Assembly (NCBI GenBank): GCA_016214125.1 | Contig: JACRPC010000006.1 | Location: 1 to 64,000 of the forward strand | Length of the DNA stretch: 64,000 bases | Reading direction: 5' to 3' | Source of the DNA: Rhodospirillales bacterium | GTDB taxonomy: Bacteria; Pseudomonadota; Alphaproteobacteria; Rhodospirillales; WMHbin7 | Part shown: in pieces, positions 36,169 to 44,342 of the stretch | Layout: each line of letters opens with the position of its first letter | Position numbering within the stretch: the stretch's first letter is position 1 | The notes under the pieces: model-generated | What the model saw: only the letters and a program-made list of their open reading frames with translations | Database searches by the model: none | Told to the model about the DNA's origin: nothing | Made by a program: the position numbers and the translations under genes

Positions 36169-36692
36169 TCGGCGTCGATCAGGATGGCGATCAGAAGCGC
36201 CGGCTCGGTGCCGCGATTGATCCAGGCGTGGTTGGTGCCGCGCTGGATCACCACGTCGAAGGGCTTGAGCGTCCGCTCCTCGCCCTCAAGAAGCAGCGTC
36301 ACCTCGCCCGCGAGCACGATGATGTAGTCGATCGTCTTGGTCTTGTGCATCCAGGGGCTGATCGAGGTGTCGGGCCGGGCGGCGTCGGCGCCGTAGGAGG
36401 CGAAGGCGGCGGCGGCGCGCGCCTTGGCGGTTTCGTCGTCGCCGTCGGCCGATTCGGGCGCCACGGCGAAGAACAAGAACTTGCTGCCGCCCGGTTTGGG
36501 GATCAGCTCGAAGGGCAGGTTCACCGGGTCGGCGAAGGCCTGGGAATCGATCGGCCGCGGGTCGGTGTTCCAGACCTCGGTCACCCCGCGCGAGGCCGAC
36601 CCCTTGCGCTTGGCGAGCACCGCATCGTCGAGCACCACCGAGCGCCCCTGGGCGTCGTGGCCGGTGACGATGCGGCGCAACTTGTCGAGCAT
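36156..36692 (-). CDS. Cupin-domain protein
   Basis: A 178-residue protein with one cupin_2 domain in its C-terminal half (IIVLAGEVTLLLEGEERTLK, then IQRGTNHAWINRG). The N-terminal half ends in an FFAVAPES segment, as in cupin proteins of aromatic catabolism clusters. A single His (NHAW) in motif 2 leaves metal binding uncertain. It is the last gene of the minus-strand operon, and its ATG shares one base with the hydratase stop. It may be a small isomerase, decarboxylase or non-catalytic sensor; I cannot choose. Confidence 0.8.
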   Translation of the reverse strand: MLDKLRRIVTGHDAQGRSVVLDDAVLAKRKGSASRGVTEVWNTDPRPIDSQAFADPVNLPFELIPKPGGSKFLFFAVAPESADGDDETAKARAAAAFASYGADAARPDTSISPWMHKTKTIDYIIVLAGEVTLLLEGEERTLKPFDVVIQRGTNHAWINRGTEPALLIAILIDADYSG

Positions 36693-37453
36693 CAACCCTT
36701 CCGGCGATCGAGGAAGGCGTCGATCAGCGCCACCGTCTCCGGGGTGTGCAGCAGGCGATGGTTGGCCATCATCTCGCGGTCGAAGCCGTTGCGGCCGTGA
36801 TCGCCCTGGGCGGCGATGCAGCCCTTGATCTCGGCCAGGGTGTTGACGGGGAAGGTGGCGACGCGCTCGGCAATCGCCCGGGCCTTGGCCGGCAAGTCCG
36901 CCTTCGGCACCGACCATTGCACCATGCCCAGTTGGCGGGCCTCGGCGCCCGAGACCGATTCGCACCCCAAGATGAGGCGCGCCGCGACGCCCGGCCCGCA
37001 CAGCCGGGTCAGCCTTTGCGTGCCGCCGGCGCCCGGCACCTGGCCCAGATTGGCCTCGGGCAGGCCGATCATCGCCTCGTCGGCGGCGATGCGCAGATCG
37101 CCGGAAAGGGCGAGTTCGAAGCCGCCGCCCAAGGCGGCGCCGCCGATTTCGCACAGCACGACCTTGGGCAGGCGGGCGATGCGGAAATTGAGGTTCTGCA
37201 AATCGAGCGTGTCGTCGATCTGGGTCTGGGGCCCGCCGCGCTGGCGCAGATTGTCGCGCATCCAGGCAATGTCGTAACCGGCGCAAAACACTTTGTGGGC
37301 GCTGCGGATGTGCAGAACGCTGATCGCCGGATCGCGCTCGATGGCGTCCAGCACCTGATGGAAGCGGGCCATCCATTCCGGATGGATGGCGTTGACCGGC
37401 GCCCGGTTGAGGGTGGCGATCGCGATTTCGCCTTGGCGCTCGAGATCGATCAT
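36692..37453 (-). CDS. Enoyl-CoA hydratase/isomerase (crotonase family, classical active site)
   Basis: A 253-residue crotonase. Both catalytic glutamates of classical hydratases are present, in GGGFELALS and GLPEANLG, followed by VPGAGGTQRLTRL. The oxyanion-hole segment is VFCAGYDIAW near residue 58. It should add water to a 2-enoyl-CoA. It is coupled by ATGA to the SRPBCC gene upstream and by one shared base to the cupin gene downstream. Confidence 0.92.
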   Translation of the reverse strand: MIDLERQGEIAIATLNRAPVNAIHPEWMARFHQVLDAIERDPAISVLHIRSAHKVFCAGYDIAWMRDNLRQRGGPQTQIDDTLDLQNLNFRIARLPKVVLCEIGGAALGGGFELALSGDLRIAADEAMIGLPEANLGQVPGAGGTQRLTRLCGPGVAARLILGCESVSGAEARQLGMVQWSVPKADLPAKARAIAERVATFPVNTLAEIKGCIAAQGDHGRNGFDREMMANHRLLHTPETVALIDAFLDRRKG

Positions 37454-37857
37454 GGCTCGACGAACCTTTTCAGCGCCTTCAGGCCCGAGCCGTAGATGGC
37501 CTCGGCCAGCTTGGCGACCTTTTCCTCGGGCCCCTTGGGCGTGAAGCGGCCCACCCAGCGCACCTGGCATCCCGAGCCCTTGGGCAGCACGGTCATCGTC
37601 GCTTGGTAATCGGCGAAGGGCATCGGACCCTCGACGATGACGTAGGAAAGCGTCATCGCCGCCTCGTCGCGGAAGACCTCGTCCTCGATGATCAGCTTGC
37701 CGTCGGGCAGATGGACGTGGCGGCGCTTGTTTTGGTTGGCGGCCTCGATGCGGGCGATGCCGGGCAGCCATTGGCCGACCCCGCAGAAATCGCGCACCAC
37801 GGCCCAGATCGTGTCGGCCGGGGATTGGAATTCGCCGGTCACGGTTACTTCGGTCAT
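37450..37857 (-). CDS. SRPBCC (START/polyketide cyclase-like) family protein
   Basis: A 135-residue SRPBCC-fold protein. The opening TVTGEFQSPADTIWAVVRDF and central YVIVEGPMPFADYQATMTV are typical of the polyketide-cyclase/dehydrase-2 group, which bind hydrophobic ligands in a deep pocket. No catalytic motif can be defined. Position inside the CoA-transferase/SDR/hydratase operon suggests it binds or transforms a cyclic intermediate. Confidence 0.82.
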   Translation of the reverse strand: MTEVTVTGEFQSPADTIWAVVRDFCGVGQWLPGIARIEAANQNKRRHVHLPDGKLIIEDEVFRDEAAMTLSYVIVEGPMPFADYQATMTVLPKGSGCQVRWVGRFTPKGPEEKVAKLAEAIYGSGLKALKRFVEP

Positions 37858-37889
37858 GCGGTCGGTCCTTTCGTTGGCAAAGGCGTTCG

Positions 37890-38672
37890 TTACTGGGCGG
37901 AAAGCCCGCCATCGAGAATGATTTCGGTGCCGGTGATGAAGCGCGATTCCGGCCCGGCCAGAAACAGGATGGCGTAGGCGACGTCAAGCGGCTCGCCGAT
38001 GATGCCCAGGGGAATCTGGCGGCCCAGCTTGGCGTAGGCCTCGTCCTCGCCGAAGCGCCGAACATGGTCGGCCAGGATCGGCGTTTTGACGAAGGCCGGA
38101 TGCACCGAATTGCAGCGGATGTTGTATTCCTGCTTGGCGCAATGCAGCGCCACCGATTTCGACAGATGGCGCACCGCCGCCTTGGCCGAATTGTAGGCGG
38201 CCAGATTGTGACCGGCGACGATGCCGGCCACCGAGGAGACGTTGACGATGGCGCCGCCGCCGCTTTGGGCGATCCGGGGCACGGCGTGCTTGCAGCCCAG
38301 AAAGACGCTGTCGAGATCGATGCGGTGCACCTTCTGCCAGAAGGCGTAGTCGATCTCCTCGATCGAGCCGCGCCCGGGAATGCCGGCGTTGTTGACCAGG
38401 ATGGTCAGCCCGCCGAAGCGCGCCGCCACGGCGTCCAGGGCGGACTGCCATTGCGCCTCGAGGGCGACGTCGTGGGCGAGGGCCAGCGCCTGGCCGGGAT
38501 GTTTGGCCTCGATCGCGGCCGCCGTCTCTTGCGCCGCCGCGAGATCGACATCGGTGGCCGCCACCTTGGCGCCTTCTTCGGCGAAGAGCAGGGCGGTGGC
38601 CCGCCCGATCCCCGAGCCGGCGCCGGTGATCAAGGCGATCTGGTTGGCAAGTCTTGGCGCACCCATACTCAC
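37890..38672 (-). CDS. Short-chain dehydrogenase/reductase
   Basis: A classical SDR of about 260 residues oxidising or reducing a hydroxyl/keto group with NAD(P). The nucleotide motif is TGAGSGIG near 16, the NNAG motif near 93, the catalytic Ser in VNVSSVAG, and the YNSAK pair near 160. The GTG start at 38672 overlaps the CoA-transferase stop (GTGA); an ATG two codons later (38666) is an alternative. Asp in AATDVD after beta-2 favours NAD over NADP. It would act on the hydroxyacyl intermediate made by the neighbouring hydratase. Confidence 0.92.
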   Translation of the reverse strand: MSMGAPRLANQIALITGAGSGIGRATALLFAEEGAKVAATDVDLAAAQETAAAIEAKHPGQALALAHDVALEAQWQSALDAVAARFGGLTILVNNAGIPGRGSIEEIDYAFWQKVHRIDLDSVFLGCKHAVPRIAQSGGGAIVNVSSVAGIVAGHNLAAYNSAKAAVRHLSKSVALHCAKQEYNIRCNSVHPAFVKTPILADHVRRFGEDEAYAKLGRQIPLGIIGEPLDVAYAILFLAGPESRFITGTEIILDGGLSAQ

Positions 38673-39853
38673 ACCACCTTCTTGTCGCGCAGCGTTGCGA
38701 TCGCGGCCGCATCATAGCCGAGTTCGGCCAGAATGGCGTCGGTGTGCTCGCCCAGCGTGGGCGGGCGGGCGCGAATGCGGCCCGGCGTGCGCGACAGGCG
38801 CACCGGCACGTTGGGCACCGGCGCCGGCTTGGGCAGGCCCGGATACTCGATCGGTTTAAGAAACTGCGCCGCCACCGCTTGCGGATCGTCGATCGCCTGC
38901 TGCGGCGACAGGATCGGCGCCGCCGGCAGGCCGGCCTTCTCCAGTTCCGCCAGCGCCTGGGCGGCGTGGCGCTGGCCGCACCAAAGGGCCATGCGTTCGC
39001 TTAAAACCGAGCCATGATCGCCGCGGCCCTGATCGTCCTTGAAGCGCGGATCGTCCAGCCATTGCGGCTCGCCGATCAGCTTGGTCCAGCGGCGAAACAG
39101 CGGATCGCCCACCGTCATCACGGTGATCCATCCGTCTTTGCACTTGAACACATCGGCGGGGCCGGTCTGCTGGCTACGGCTGCCCTGGGCGATGCGGTTG
39201 GGCGCCCGCACCCCTTGCTCGATCAGATAGGTGCCGAGGAAGGAAAGGCCGGTGGCCATCAGGGCGCCCTCGACCATCTGGCCCTGGCCGGATTTCTGCC
39301 GCTCCATCAGGGCGGCCATGACGCCGAAGGCCAGGAACATGGCGGTGCCGTAATCGGAATAGGTGGCCATGGCGCGCTGCGGCCGGTCTTGGGTGCCGGT
39401 GAGATACATGGCGCCCGACATCGCCTGGCCGATGGCGTCGAAGCCCAGCTTGTGGGCGTAGGGGCCGGTGCTGCCAAAGGCGGTGGCGAGCGCCAGGATG
39501 ATGTCGGGCTTTTCCGCTTTCAACGAATCGTAATCGAGCCCCATCGACGCCAAAGCCGGGGCCGGCATGTTGACGACCACGACGTCGGCGGTGCGCACGA
39601 GGCGGCGCACGATCTCGCGGCCCTCGGGGGTCATCGGATCAAGGGTGAGGCCGCGCTTGTTGCGGCTCATGGCGAGAAACATGGCGCCGTCGCCCGCCTC
39701 GCCCACCGGCACCAGGAAGCGGTCTTCGCCGCCGCCCACCCGTTCGATGCGGATGACGTCGGCGCCGAAATCGCCCAGCAGGGTGGCGCAATAGGGGCCG
39801 GCCACGTAGCGGCCGAAATCGAGCACCCGGATGCCGGCCAGAACGTCGGACAC
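38669..39853 (-). CDS. Class III (CaiB/BaiF) CoA-transferase
   Basis: A 394-residue family III CoA-transferase that moves CoA between carboxylic acids, probably from a CoA-ester product to the incoming acid. The catalytic aspartate is Asp167 in YSDYGTAMF, matching the Asp of formyl-CoA transferase. The N-terminal [20 protein letters not shown] is typical. The GTG start is preceded by a GGGGGG stretch. It is first gene of the minus-strand operon and is driven by the divergent promoter with the TTCGATTGACA element. Confidence 0.93.
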   Translation of the reverse strand: MSDVLAGIRVLDFGRYVAGPYCATLLGDFGADVIRIERVGGGEDRFLVPVGEAGDGAMFLAMSRNKRGLTLDPMTPEGREIVRRLVRTADVVVVNMPAPALASMGLDYDSLKAEKPDIILALATAFGSTGPYAHKLGFDAIGQAMSGAMYLTGTQDRPQRAMATYSDYGTAMFLAFGVMAALMERQKSGQGQMVEGALMATGLSFLGTYLIEQGVRAPNRIAQGSRSQQTGPADVFKCKDGWITVMTVGDPLFRRWTKLIGEPQWLDDPRFKDDQGRGDHGSVLSERMALWCGQRHAAQALAELEKAGLPAAPILSPQQAIDDPQAVAAQFLKPIEYPGLPKPAPVPNVPVRLSRTPGRIRARPPTLGEHTDAILAELGYDAAAIATLRDKKVV

Positions 39854-39883
39854 CGTCCCCCCCTTATAGCTTTTTGTGCGGCC

Positions 39884-39966
39884 ATCTTATTTTCCGCCGC
39901 CCGCCCTTGTCAATCGAAGTGCCGCCACCCGCTTCGATTGACAACAATTCGATATGAAACTATACC
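39884..39966. promoter_or_regulatory. Divergent promoters sharing a palindromic operator
   Basis: A perfect 13-base inverted repeat, TTGTCAATCGAAG (39907-39919) and CTTCGATTGACAA (39932-39944), is separated by 12 bases. Each arm contains a consensus -35. Plus strand: TTGACA (39938-39943), 17 bases, TATACC (39961-39966), towards the crotonase. Minus strand: TTGACA (39913-39908), 18 bases, TAAGAT (39889-39884), towards the CoA-transferase. A dimeric regulator on this site would switch both operons together. The same TTCGATTGAC core recurs at 45065-45074. Confidence 0.8.
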
Positions 39967-39978
39967 CAGAACGAGCGA

Positions 39979-40104
39979 GGCGCCTCCTCGCGTAGGGTCG
40001 GCCGCAAGGCGGCCGCGCGCCGCATGGCGCGGGAGCCAAGCGAGCGGAGGCGAGCGCCCGGCGATTGAGGGCCTAATAAAGAATCACGACACCGTTGGGT
40101 GTCG
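39979..40104 (+). promoter_or_regulatory. Branched, structured leader RNA of the crotonase operon
   Basis: The predicted leader (about 39973-40131) can fold into a closing helix with two internal hairpins. The closing helix pairs GGCGC (39979-39983) with GCGCC (40054-40058), CTCC with GGAG, and TCGC with GCGA. Inside it are CGGCCGC/GCGGCCG (39999-40015) and CGCGCC/GGCGCG (40016-40031). A separate hairpin, CGACACC/GGTGTCG (40087-40104), sits just before the ribosome-binding site. The pairing is read by eye; I do not recognise a known riboswitch class. Confidence 0.45.
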
Positions 40105-40131
40105 GAAACCCAAAGACAGGGAGGGTGCGTC

Positions 40132-40959
40132 ATGTCCGTCTTCAAGGAAGTCCAGGCCGCCACATGGAAACCCCAGCATTTCCTGTGGAAGGTCGAGAAC
40201 AAGGTGGCGACCGTCACCATCAATCGGCCGGAAAAGAAAAACCCCTTGAGCTTCCAAAGCTACGGCGAATTGCGCGACACCTTCCGCGAATTGCAATACG
40301 CCACCGACGTCAAGGCGGTGGTGATCACCGGCGCCGGGGGCAATTTCTGCTCGGGCGGCGACGTGCACGAGATCATCGGTCCCCTCTTGCAGATGAAGAT
40401 GCCCGAGATCATCGCCTTCAACCGCATGGCCGGCGATCTGGTGCGCGCCATGCGCAACTGCCCGCAGCCGATCGTGGCGGCGATCGACGGCGTTTGCGCC
40501 GGCGCCGGCGCCATTCTGGCGATGTCGTCCGATCTGCGCTACGGCACGGCGCGCTCCAAGGTGGCGTTCCTCTTTGCCCGCGTCGGCCTGCCCGGCTGCG
40601 ACATGGGCGCCTGCGCCCTTCTGCCGCGCATCATCGGCCATGGCCGGGCTTCGGAATTGCTCTATCGCGGCCGGGCGATCGGCGGCGAGGAGGCGCTGCG
40701 CATCGGCTTCTACAACGAGCTGATGGAGCCGGAACGGGTTCTGGCCGGCGCCAGCGAGGTGGCGGCGGAACTGGCCAACGGTCCCTCCTTCGCCCACGGC
40801 GTCACCAAGCGCATGCTGCACAAGGAATGGGACATGGGCCTGGACGAGGCGATCGAATCCGAGGGCCAGGCGATGGCGATCAGCATGTTCACCGGCGATT
40901 ACCGGCGCGCCTACGAGGCCTTCATCAACAAGAAGACACCGAAATTCGAAGGCGATTGA
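40132..40959 (+). CDS. Crotonase-family protein lacking both classical catalytic glutamates
   Basis: A 275-residue crotonase-fold enzyme acting on a CoA thioester. The CoA-binding and oxyanion-hole features are present ([41 protein letters not shown]). The two hydratase glutamates are replaced, the first by Ile in GAGAILAM and the second by Phe in [12 protein letters not shown]. An aspartate in [14 protein letters not shown] aligns with the position of the nucleophilic Asp of 4-chlorobenzoyl-CoA dehalogenase, but that enzyme's His and Trp are not evident. GGGAGGG precedes the ATG. It is first gene of an operon with two aryl-CoA ligases. Confidence 0.88.
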   Translation: MSVFKEVQAATWKPQHFLWKVENKVATVTINRPEKKNPLSFQSYGELRDTFRELQYATDVKAVVITGAGGNFCSGGDVHEIIGPLLQMKMPEIIAFNRMAGDLVRAMRNCPQPIVAAIDGVCAGAGAILAMSSDLRYGTARSKVAFLFARVGLPGCDMGACALLPRIIGHGRASELLYRGRAIGGEEALRIGFYNELMEPERVLAGASEVAAELANGPSFAHGVTKRMLHKEWDMGLDEAIESEGQAMAISMFTGDYRRAYEAFINKKTPKFEGD

Positions 40960-40984
40960 TCGGCCCCGGAAGAGGTCCTCATTT

Positions 40985-40993
40985 TCAATCGAA
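40985..40993. promoter_or_regulatory. Single TCAATCGAA site before the first ligase
   Basis: This nine-base core, identical to the half-site of the divergent operator at 39910-39918, lies in the 72-base gap between the crotonase and ligase genes. No matching -10 is seen in either direction, so it may be an accessory binding site rather than a promoter. Confidence 0.4.
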
Positions 40994-41031
40994 CCGGGCG
41001 CCCAAGCCCGGGCGGCAAGGGAGCGACAGGC

Positions 41032-42630
41032 ATGGCCGGCAGGCGCGATCCGCGAGGCGGACCCCAGGGGAACTGCGTCGATTATCTGTTCGAACACGCG
41101 CTGGAGCCCCAAAACCGCAACCGGGTCTATCTCCGGCTTGATGACGGCGCCGTCACCTTCGAGGAGCAGCATCGGCGCGTCTGCCAGGCCGGCCATTATC
41201 TGAAATCGATCGGGCTCAAACCCGGCGAGCGGATGCTGATGAGCGTCATGGACGGCAAGGATTTCGTCGCCCTCTTCCTGGGCGCCTTGAAGATCGGCGT
41301 CGTTGCCGTGCCCTTAAGCACCTTCCAGAAGGCCAAGGATTACCGGCACAATCTGAACGACAGCGGCGCGGCGGCGATCTTCGTCGATCGCAGTTTGGCC
41401 GGGACCATCGCCGAAATCCGCCCCGAGGTGAAGGCCTGCCGCCATTGGGGCGTGCTGGGCGGCAGCGCACCCGGCTTCGTGCCCTTCGAACCCGGCGCCG
41501 ACGCCCAGCCGGAAACGCTGGAGACGCGTCCCTGTTCGGCCGACGAGGTCGCCTTCTGGCTCTACAGCTCGGGCTCGACCGGGGCGCCCAAGGGCGTGGT
41601 GCACACCCACGCCCACATCTACTGGGCGACCGAGCTGACCGGCATCGGCGCCTTGGGCATCAACAAGGACGACGTCGTGTCCTGCCCGCCCAAGATGTTC
41701 TTCGCCCTTGGCCTGGGCGGCGAGGTCTATATGCCGCTGCGCGCCTGCGCCGAAACGCTGGTCAGCCCCACCGCCATCACGCCCCCGCGGGTGTGGGCGC
41801 AATGGATCAAGAACCGGCCAACCGTCACCATGGTGGTGCCGACGCTGTGCAGCGGCATGCTGCAACTGGCCGAAAAGGAATTCGGCCAAGCGGTGGCGCG
41901 CCAGGCTTGCGGGCGCCTGCGCTTCGCCTTCTCCTCGGGCGAGGTCTTGCCGCCCACCCTGATGCATCGCTGGCACGATTACACCGGCGTCGAATGCCTG
42001 AACGGCTTCGGCACCACCGAAATGACCCACATGTTCATCTTCAACCGGCCCGGCCATCCGGTCGAGCATAGCTGCGGGCGCATCGTCGAGGGCTATCGCT
42101 ACGAGATCCTCGATCCCCAGGGCAACCGGGTGCCGGTGGGCGAGGTCGGCAACCTGCATGTCTACGGCCCCACCTCGGCGGTCGAATATTGGAACAACCC
42201 CGAGAAGACCGCGATCGTGATGGGCAAGGGCGGCGTGCTCACCGGCGACATGGTCTATGAGGACAAGGAGGGCAATCTGTTCATGGCCGGGCGCTCCGAC
42301 GACATGCTGCGGGTCGGCGCCATCTGGGTTTCGCCGGCCGAGGTCGAAGGCGCCCTGGTCACCCATCCGGCGGTGCTGGAGGCCGCCGTGATCGGCGCCC
42401 CCGACGAGGGCGGGCTTACCAAGCCCAGGGCCTATGTGACGCTGCGCGACCCCGTCGATCCGGCCCACTGGCCGGCGCTGGAGGCGGAATTGAAGAAACA
42501 TGTGCATGGCCAATTGCCGGCCTTCAAGACTCCGCACCGCATCGAGGCGATGGAAGAACTGCCGAAGACCGCAACCGGCAAGATCCAACGGTTCCGTCTT
42601 CGCGCGCTGGCCCTCGAAACGGGCGCTTGA
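41032..42630 (+). CDS. Benzoate-CoA ligase family protein, copy 1
   Basis: A 532-residue acyl/aryl-CoA synthetase making a CoA thioester from a carboxylic acid and ATP. Motifs are YSSGSTGAPKGVVHTHAH near 180, FGTTEMTH near 325, the hinge GRSDDMLRVGAIWVSPAEVEG near 420, and the catalytic lysine in TATGKIQRFRLR near the end. The closest recognised relatives are benzoate- and 4-hydroxybenzoate-CoA ligases. A tandem copy of identical length follows 93 bases later, sharing the unusual opening RDPxGxPQGNCVDYLFExAL. AAGGGAG precedes the ATG. Confidence 0.92.
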   Translation: MAGRRDPRGGPQGNCVDYLFEHALEPQNRNRVYLRLDDGAVTFEEQHRRVCQAGHYLKSIGLKPGERMLMSVMDGKDFVALFLGALKIGVVAVPLSTFQKAKDYRHNLNDSGAAAIFVDRSLAGTIAEIRPEVKACRHWGVLGGSAPGFVPFEPGADAQPETLETRPCSADEVAFWLYSSGSTGAPKGVVHTHAHIYWATELTGIGALGINKDDVVSCPPKMFFALGLGGEVYMPLRACAETLVSPTAITPPRVWAQWIKNRPTVTMVVPTLCSGMLQLAEKEFGQAVARQACGRLRFAFSSGEVLPPTLMHRWHDYTGVECLNGFGTTEMTHMFIFNRPGHPVEHSCGRIVEGYRYEILDPQGNRVPVGEVGNLHVYGPTSAVEYWNNPEKTAIVMGKGGVLTGDMVYEDKEGNLFMAGRSDDMLRVGAIWVSPAEVEGALVTHPAVLEAAVIGAPDEGGLTKPRAYVTLRDPVDPAHWPALEAELKKHVHGQLPAFKTPHRIEAMEELPKTATGKIQRFRLRALALETGA

Positions 42631-42723
42631 TCGCCGCCGCGTCCTTCCCTACACTTGTGTCAAATTTCGTGCGCGGACGTCGTTGGGGCGTCAAAGGACC
42701 GCGCCGGCACAGGGGAGGATAGG

Positions 42724-44322
42724 ATGGCCAACGAACGCGATCCCAAGGGCGCGCCGCAAGGCAATTGCGTCGATTATCTGTTCGAGCGGGCGCTCAGGCC
42801 CGAGAACCGCAACCGGGTTTTCCTCAGGCTCGATGACGGCGCCGTCACCTTCGATCAGCAATACCGGCGGGTCTGCCAGGTCGGCCATTACCTGAAGGCG
42901 ATCGGCTTGAAGCCGGGCGAGCGCATGCTGATGGCGGTGATGGACGGGCCCGATTTCGTCGCCCTGTTCCTGGGCGCCATGAAGGTGGGGGTGGTGGTCA
43001 TTCCGCTTTCCACCTACCAGAATCCCAAGGATTACCTGCACAATCTGAACGACAGCGCCGCCGCCGCCCTGTTCGTCGATCACAGCCTGGTCGGCGCCAT
43101 CGATCAGATCCGTCCCCAGGCCAAGAGCTGCCGCTTCTGGGGCGTCTTGGGCGGCAAGGCGCCGGGCTACGAGGCTTTCGAGCCGGCGGTGGCCGGCCTG
43201 CCCGAGGAGTTGGAAACCCGGGCCTGCGGCGCCGACGAGATCGCCTATTGGCAATACAGTTCCGGCTCGACCGGCGCGCCCAAGGGCGTTCTTCACACCC
43301 ACGCCCATCTTTATTGGGCGACCGAACTGGGCGGCATCGGCACGCTCGGCATCCACCGCGACGACGTCATCACCTGTCCGCCCAAGATGTTCTTCGCCTT
43401 CGGGCTGGGCGGCGAAATCTATTTCCCGCTTCGGGTGGCCGCCGAAACCCTGGTCAGCGCCACCCCGATCACCCCCAAGCGGGTGTGGGAGCAATGGATC
43501 AAGAACCGGCCCACCGTTTCGATGGCGGTGCCGACGCTCTACAACGGCATGCTGCAATACGCCGAAAAGGAATTGGGCCAAGAGGTGGCGCGCCAGGCCT
43601 GCGCCCGCATGCGCTTCGTGCTGTCGGCGGGCGAAATCCTGCCGCCGTCCCTCATGCATCGCTGGAAGGACTACACCGGCATCGAATGCCTGGACGGCGT
43701 CGGCACCACCGAGATGACGCATGTCTTCCTGATGAACCGGCCTGGCCATCCGATCGAGCAAAGCTGCGGTCGCATCAGCGACGGCTACCGTTACGAAATC
43801 CTCGATTCCGAAGGCAAGCCGGTGAAGAAGGGCGAGACCGGCAATTTGCATGTCTACGGCCCCTCGGCGGCCACCCAATATTGGAACAATCCGGAAAAGA
43901 CCAAGCAGGTGATGGGCCGAGGCGGCGTGCTCACCGGCGACATGGTCTATGAGGACAACGAAGGCAATCTCTACATGGTCGGGCGCTCCGACGACATGCT
44001 GCGCGTCGGCGCCATCTGGGTTTCGCCGGCCGAGGTCGAGGGGTCGCTGGTCACCCATGCCGCCGTGCTCGAGGCCGCGGTGATCGGCGCCGCCGACGCC
44101 GAGGGCCTCACCAAGCCGATGGCCTACGTCACCCTGCGCGAGCCGGCCCAGCACCCGGACCGCAAGGCCCTGGAGGCCGAATTGCAGGCGCACGTCCACA
44201 AGACCCTGCCCAGCTTCAAGGTGCCGCGCAAGATCGCCTTTATGGATGAGCTGCCGAAGACGGCGACCGGCAAGATCCAGCGCTTCCGCCTGCGCGGTCT
44301 GGCGGCGGGATCGGGGTCGTAA
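42724..44322 (+). CDS. Benzoate-CoA ligase family protein, copy 2
   Basis: A 532-residue paralogue of the preceding ligase. Corresponding motifs are YSSGSTGAPKGVLHTHAH, VGTTEMTH, the same hinge, and TATGKIQRFRLR. Differences cluster in the N-terminal substrate-binding part (for example LSTYQNPKDYLHN against LSTFQKAKDYRHN), as expected for divergence of acid specificity after duplication. GGGGAGG lies just before the ATG at 42724. The short gap to the TetR gene (20 bases) suggests one transcript. Confidence 0.92.
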   Translation: MANERDPKGAPQGNCVDYLFERALRPENRNRVFLRLDDGAVTFDQQYRRVCQVGHYLKAIGLKPGERMLMAVMDGPDFVALFLGAMKVGVVVIPLSTYQNPKDYLHNLNDSAAAALFVDHSLVGAIDQIRPQAKSCRFWGVLGGKAPGYEAFEPAVAGLPEELETRACGADEIAYWQYSSGSTGAPKGVLHTHAHLYWATELGGIGTLGIHRDDVITCPPKMFFAFGLGGEIYFPLRVAAETLVSATPITPKRVWEQWIKNRPTVSMAVPTLYNGMLQYAEKELGQEVARQACARMRFVLSAGEILPPSLMHRWKDYTGIECLDGVGTTEMTHVFLMNRPGHPIEQSCGRISDGYRYEILDSEGKPVKKGETGNLHVYGPSAATQYWNNPEKTKQVMGRGGVLTGDMVYEDNEGNLYMVGRSDDMLRVGAIWVSPAEVEGSLVTHAAVLEAAVIGAADAEGLTKPMAYVTLREPAQHPDRKALEAELQAHVHKTLPSFKVPRKIAFMDELPKTATGKIQRFRLRGLAAGSGS

Positions 44323-44342
44323 GGCGGGCCTGGGCCCGGCCG

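Noticed and set aside
40132-40959. 4-chlorobenzoyl-CoA dehalogenase
   Set aside because: The aligned Asp is present, but the catalytic His and Trp of that enzyme are not visible at the matching places and no thioesterase gene follows. The similarity is reported only as a position match.
40960-40993. An antisense promoter built on the TCAATCGAA site
   Set aside because: Read on the minus strand the site gives TTGAAA, but the bases 16-18 further on are GC-only with no -10-like sequence.
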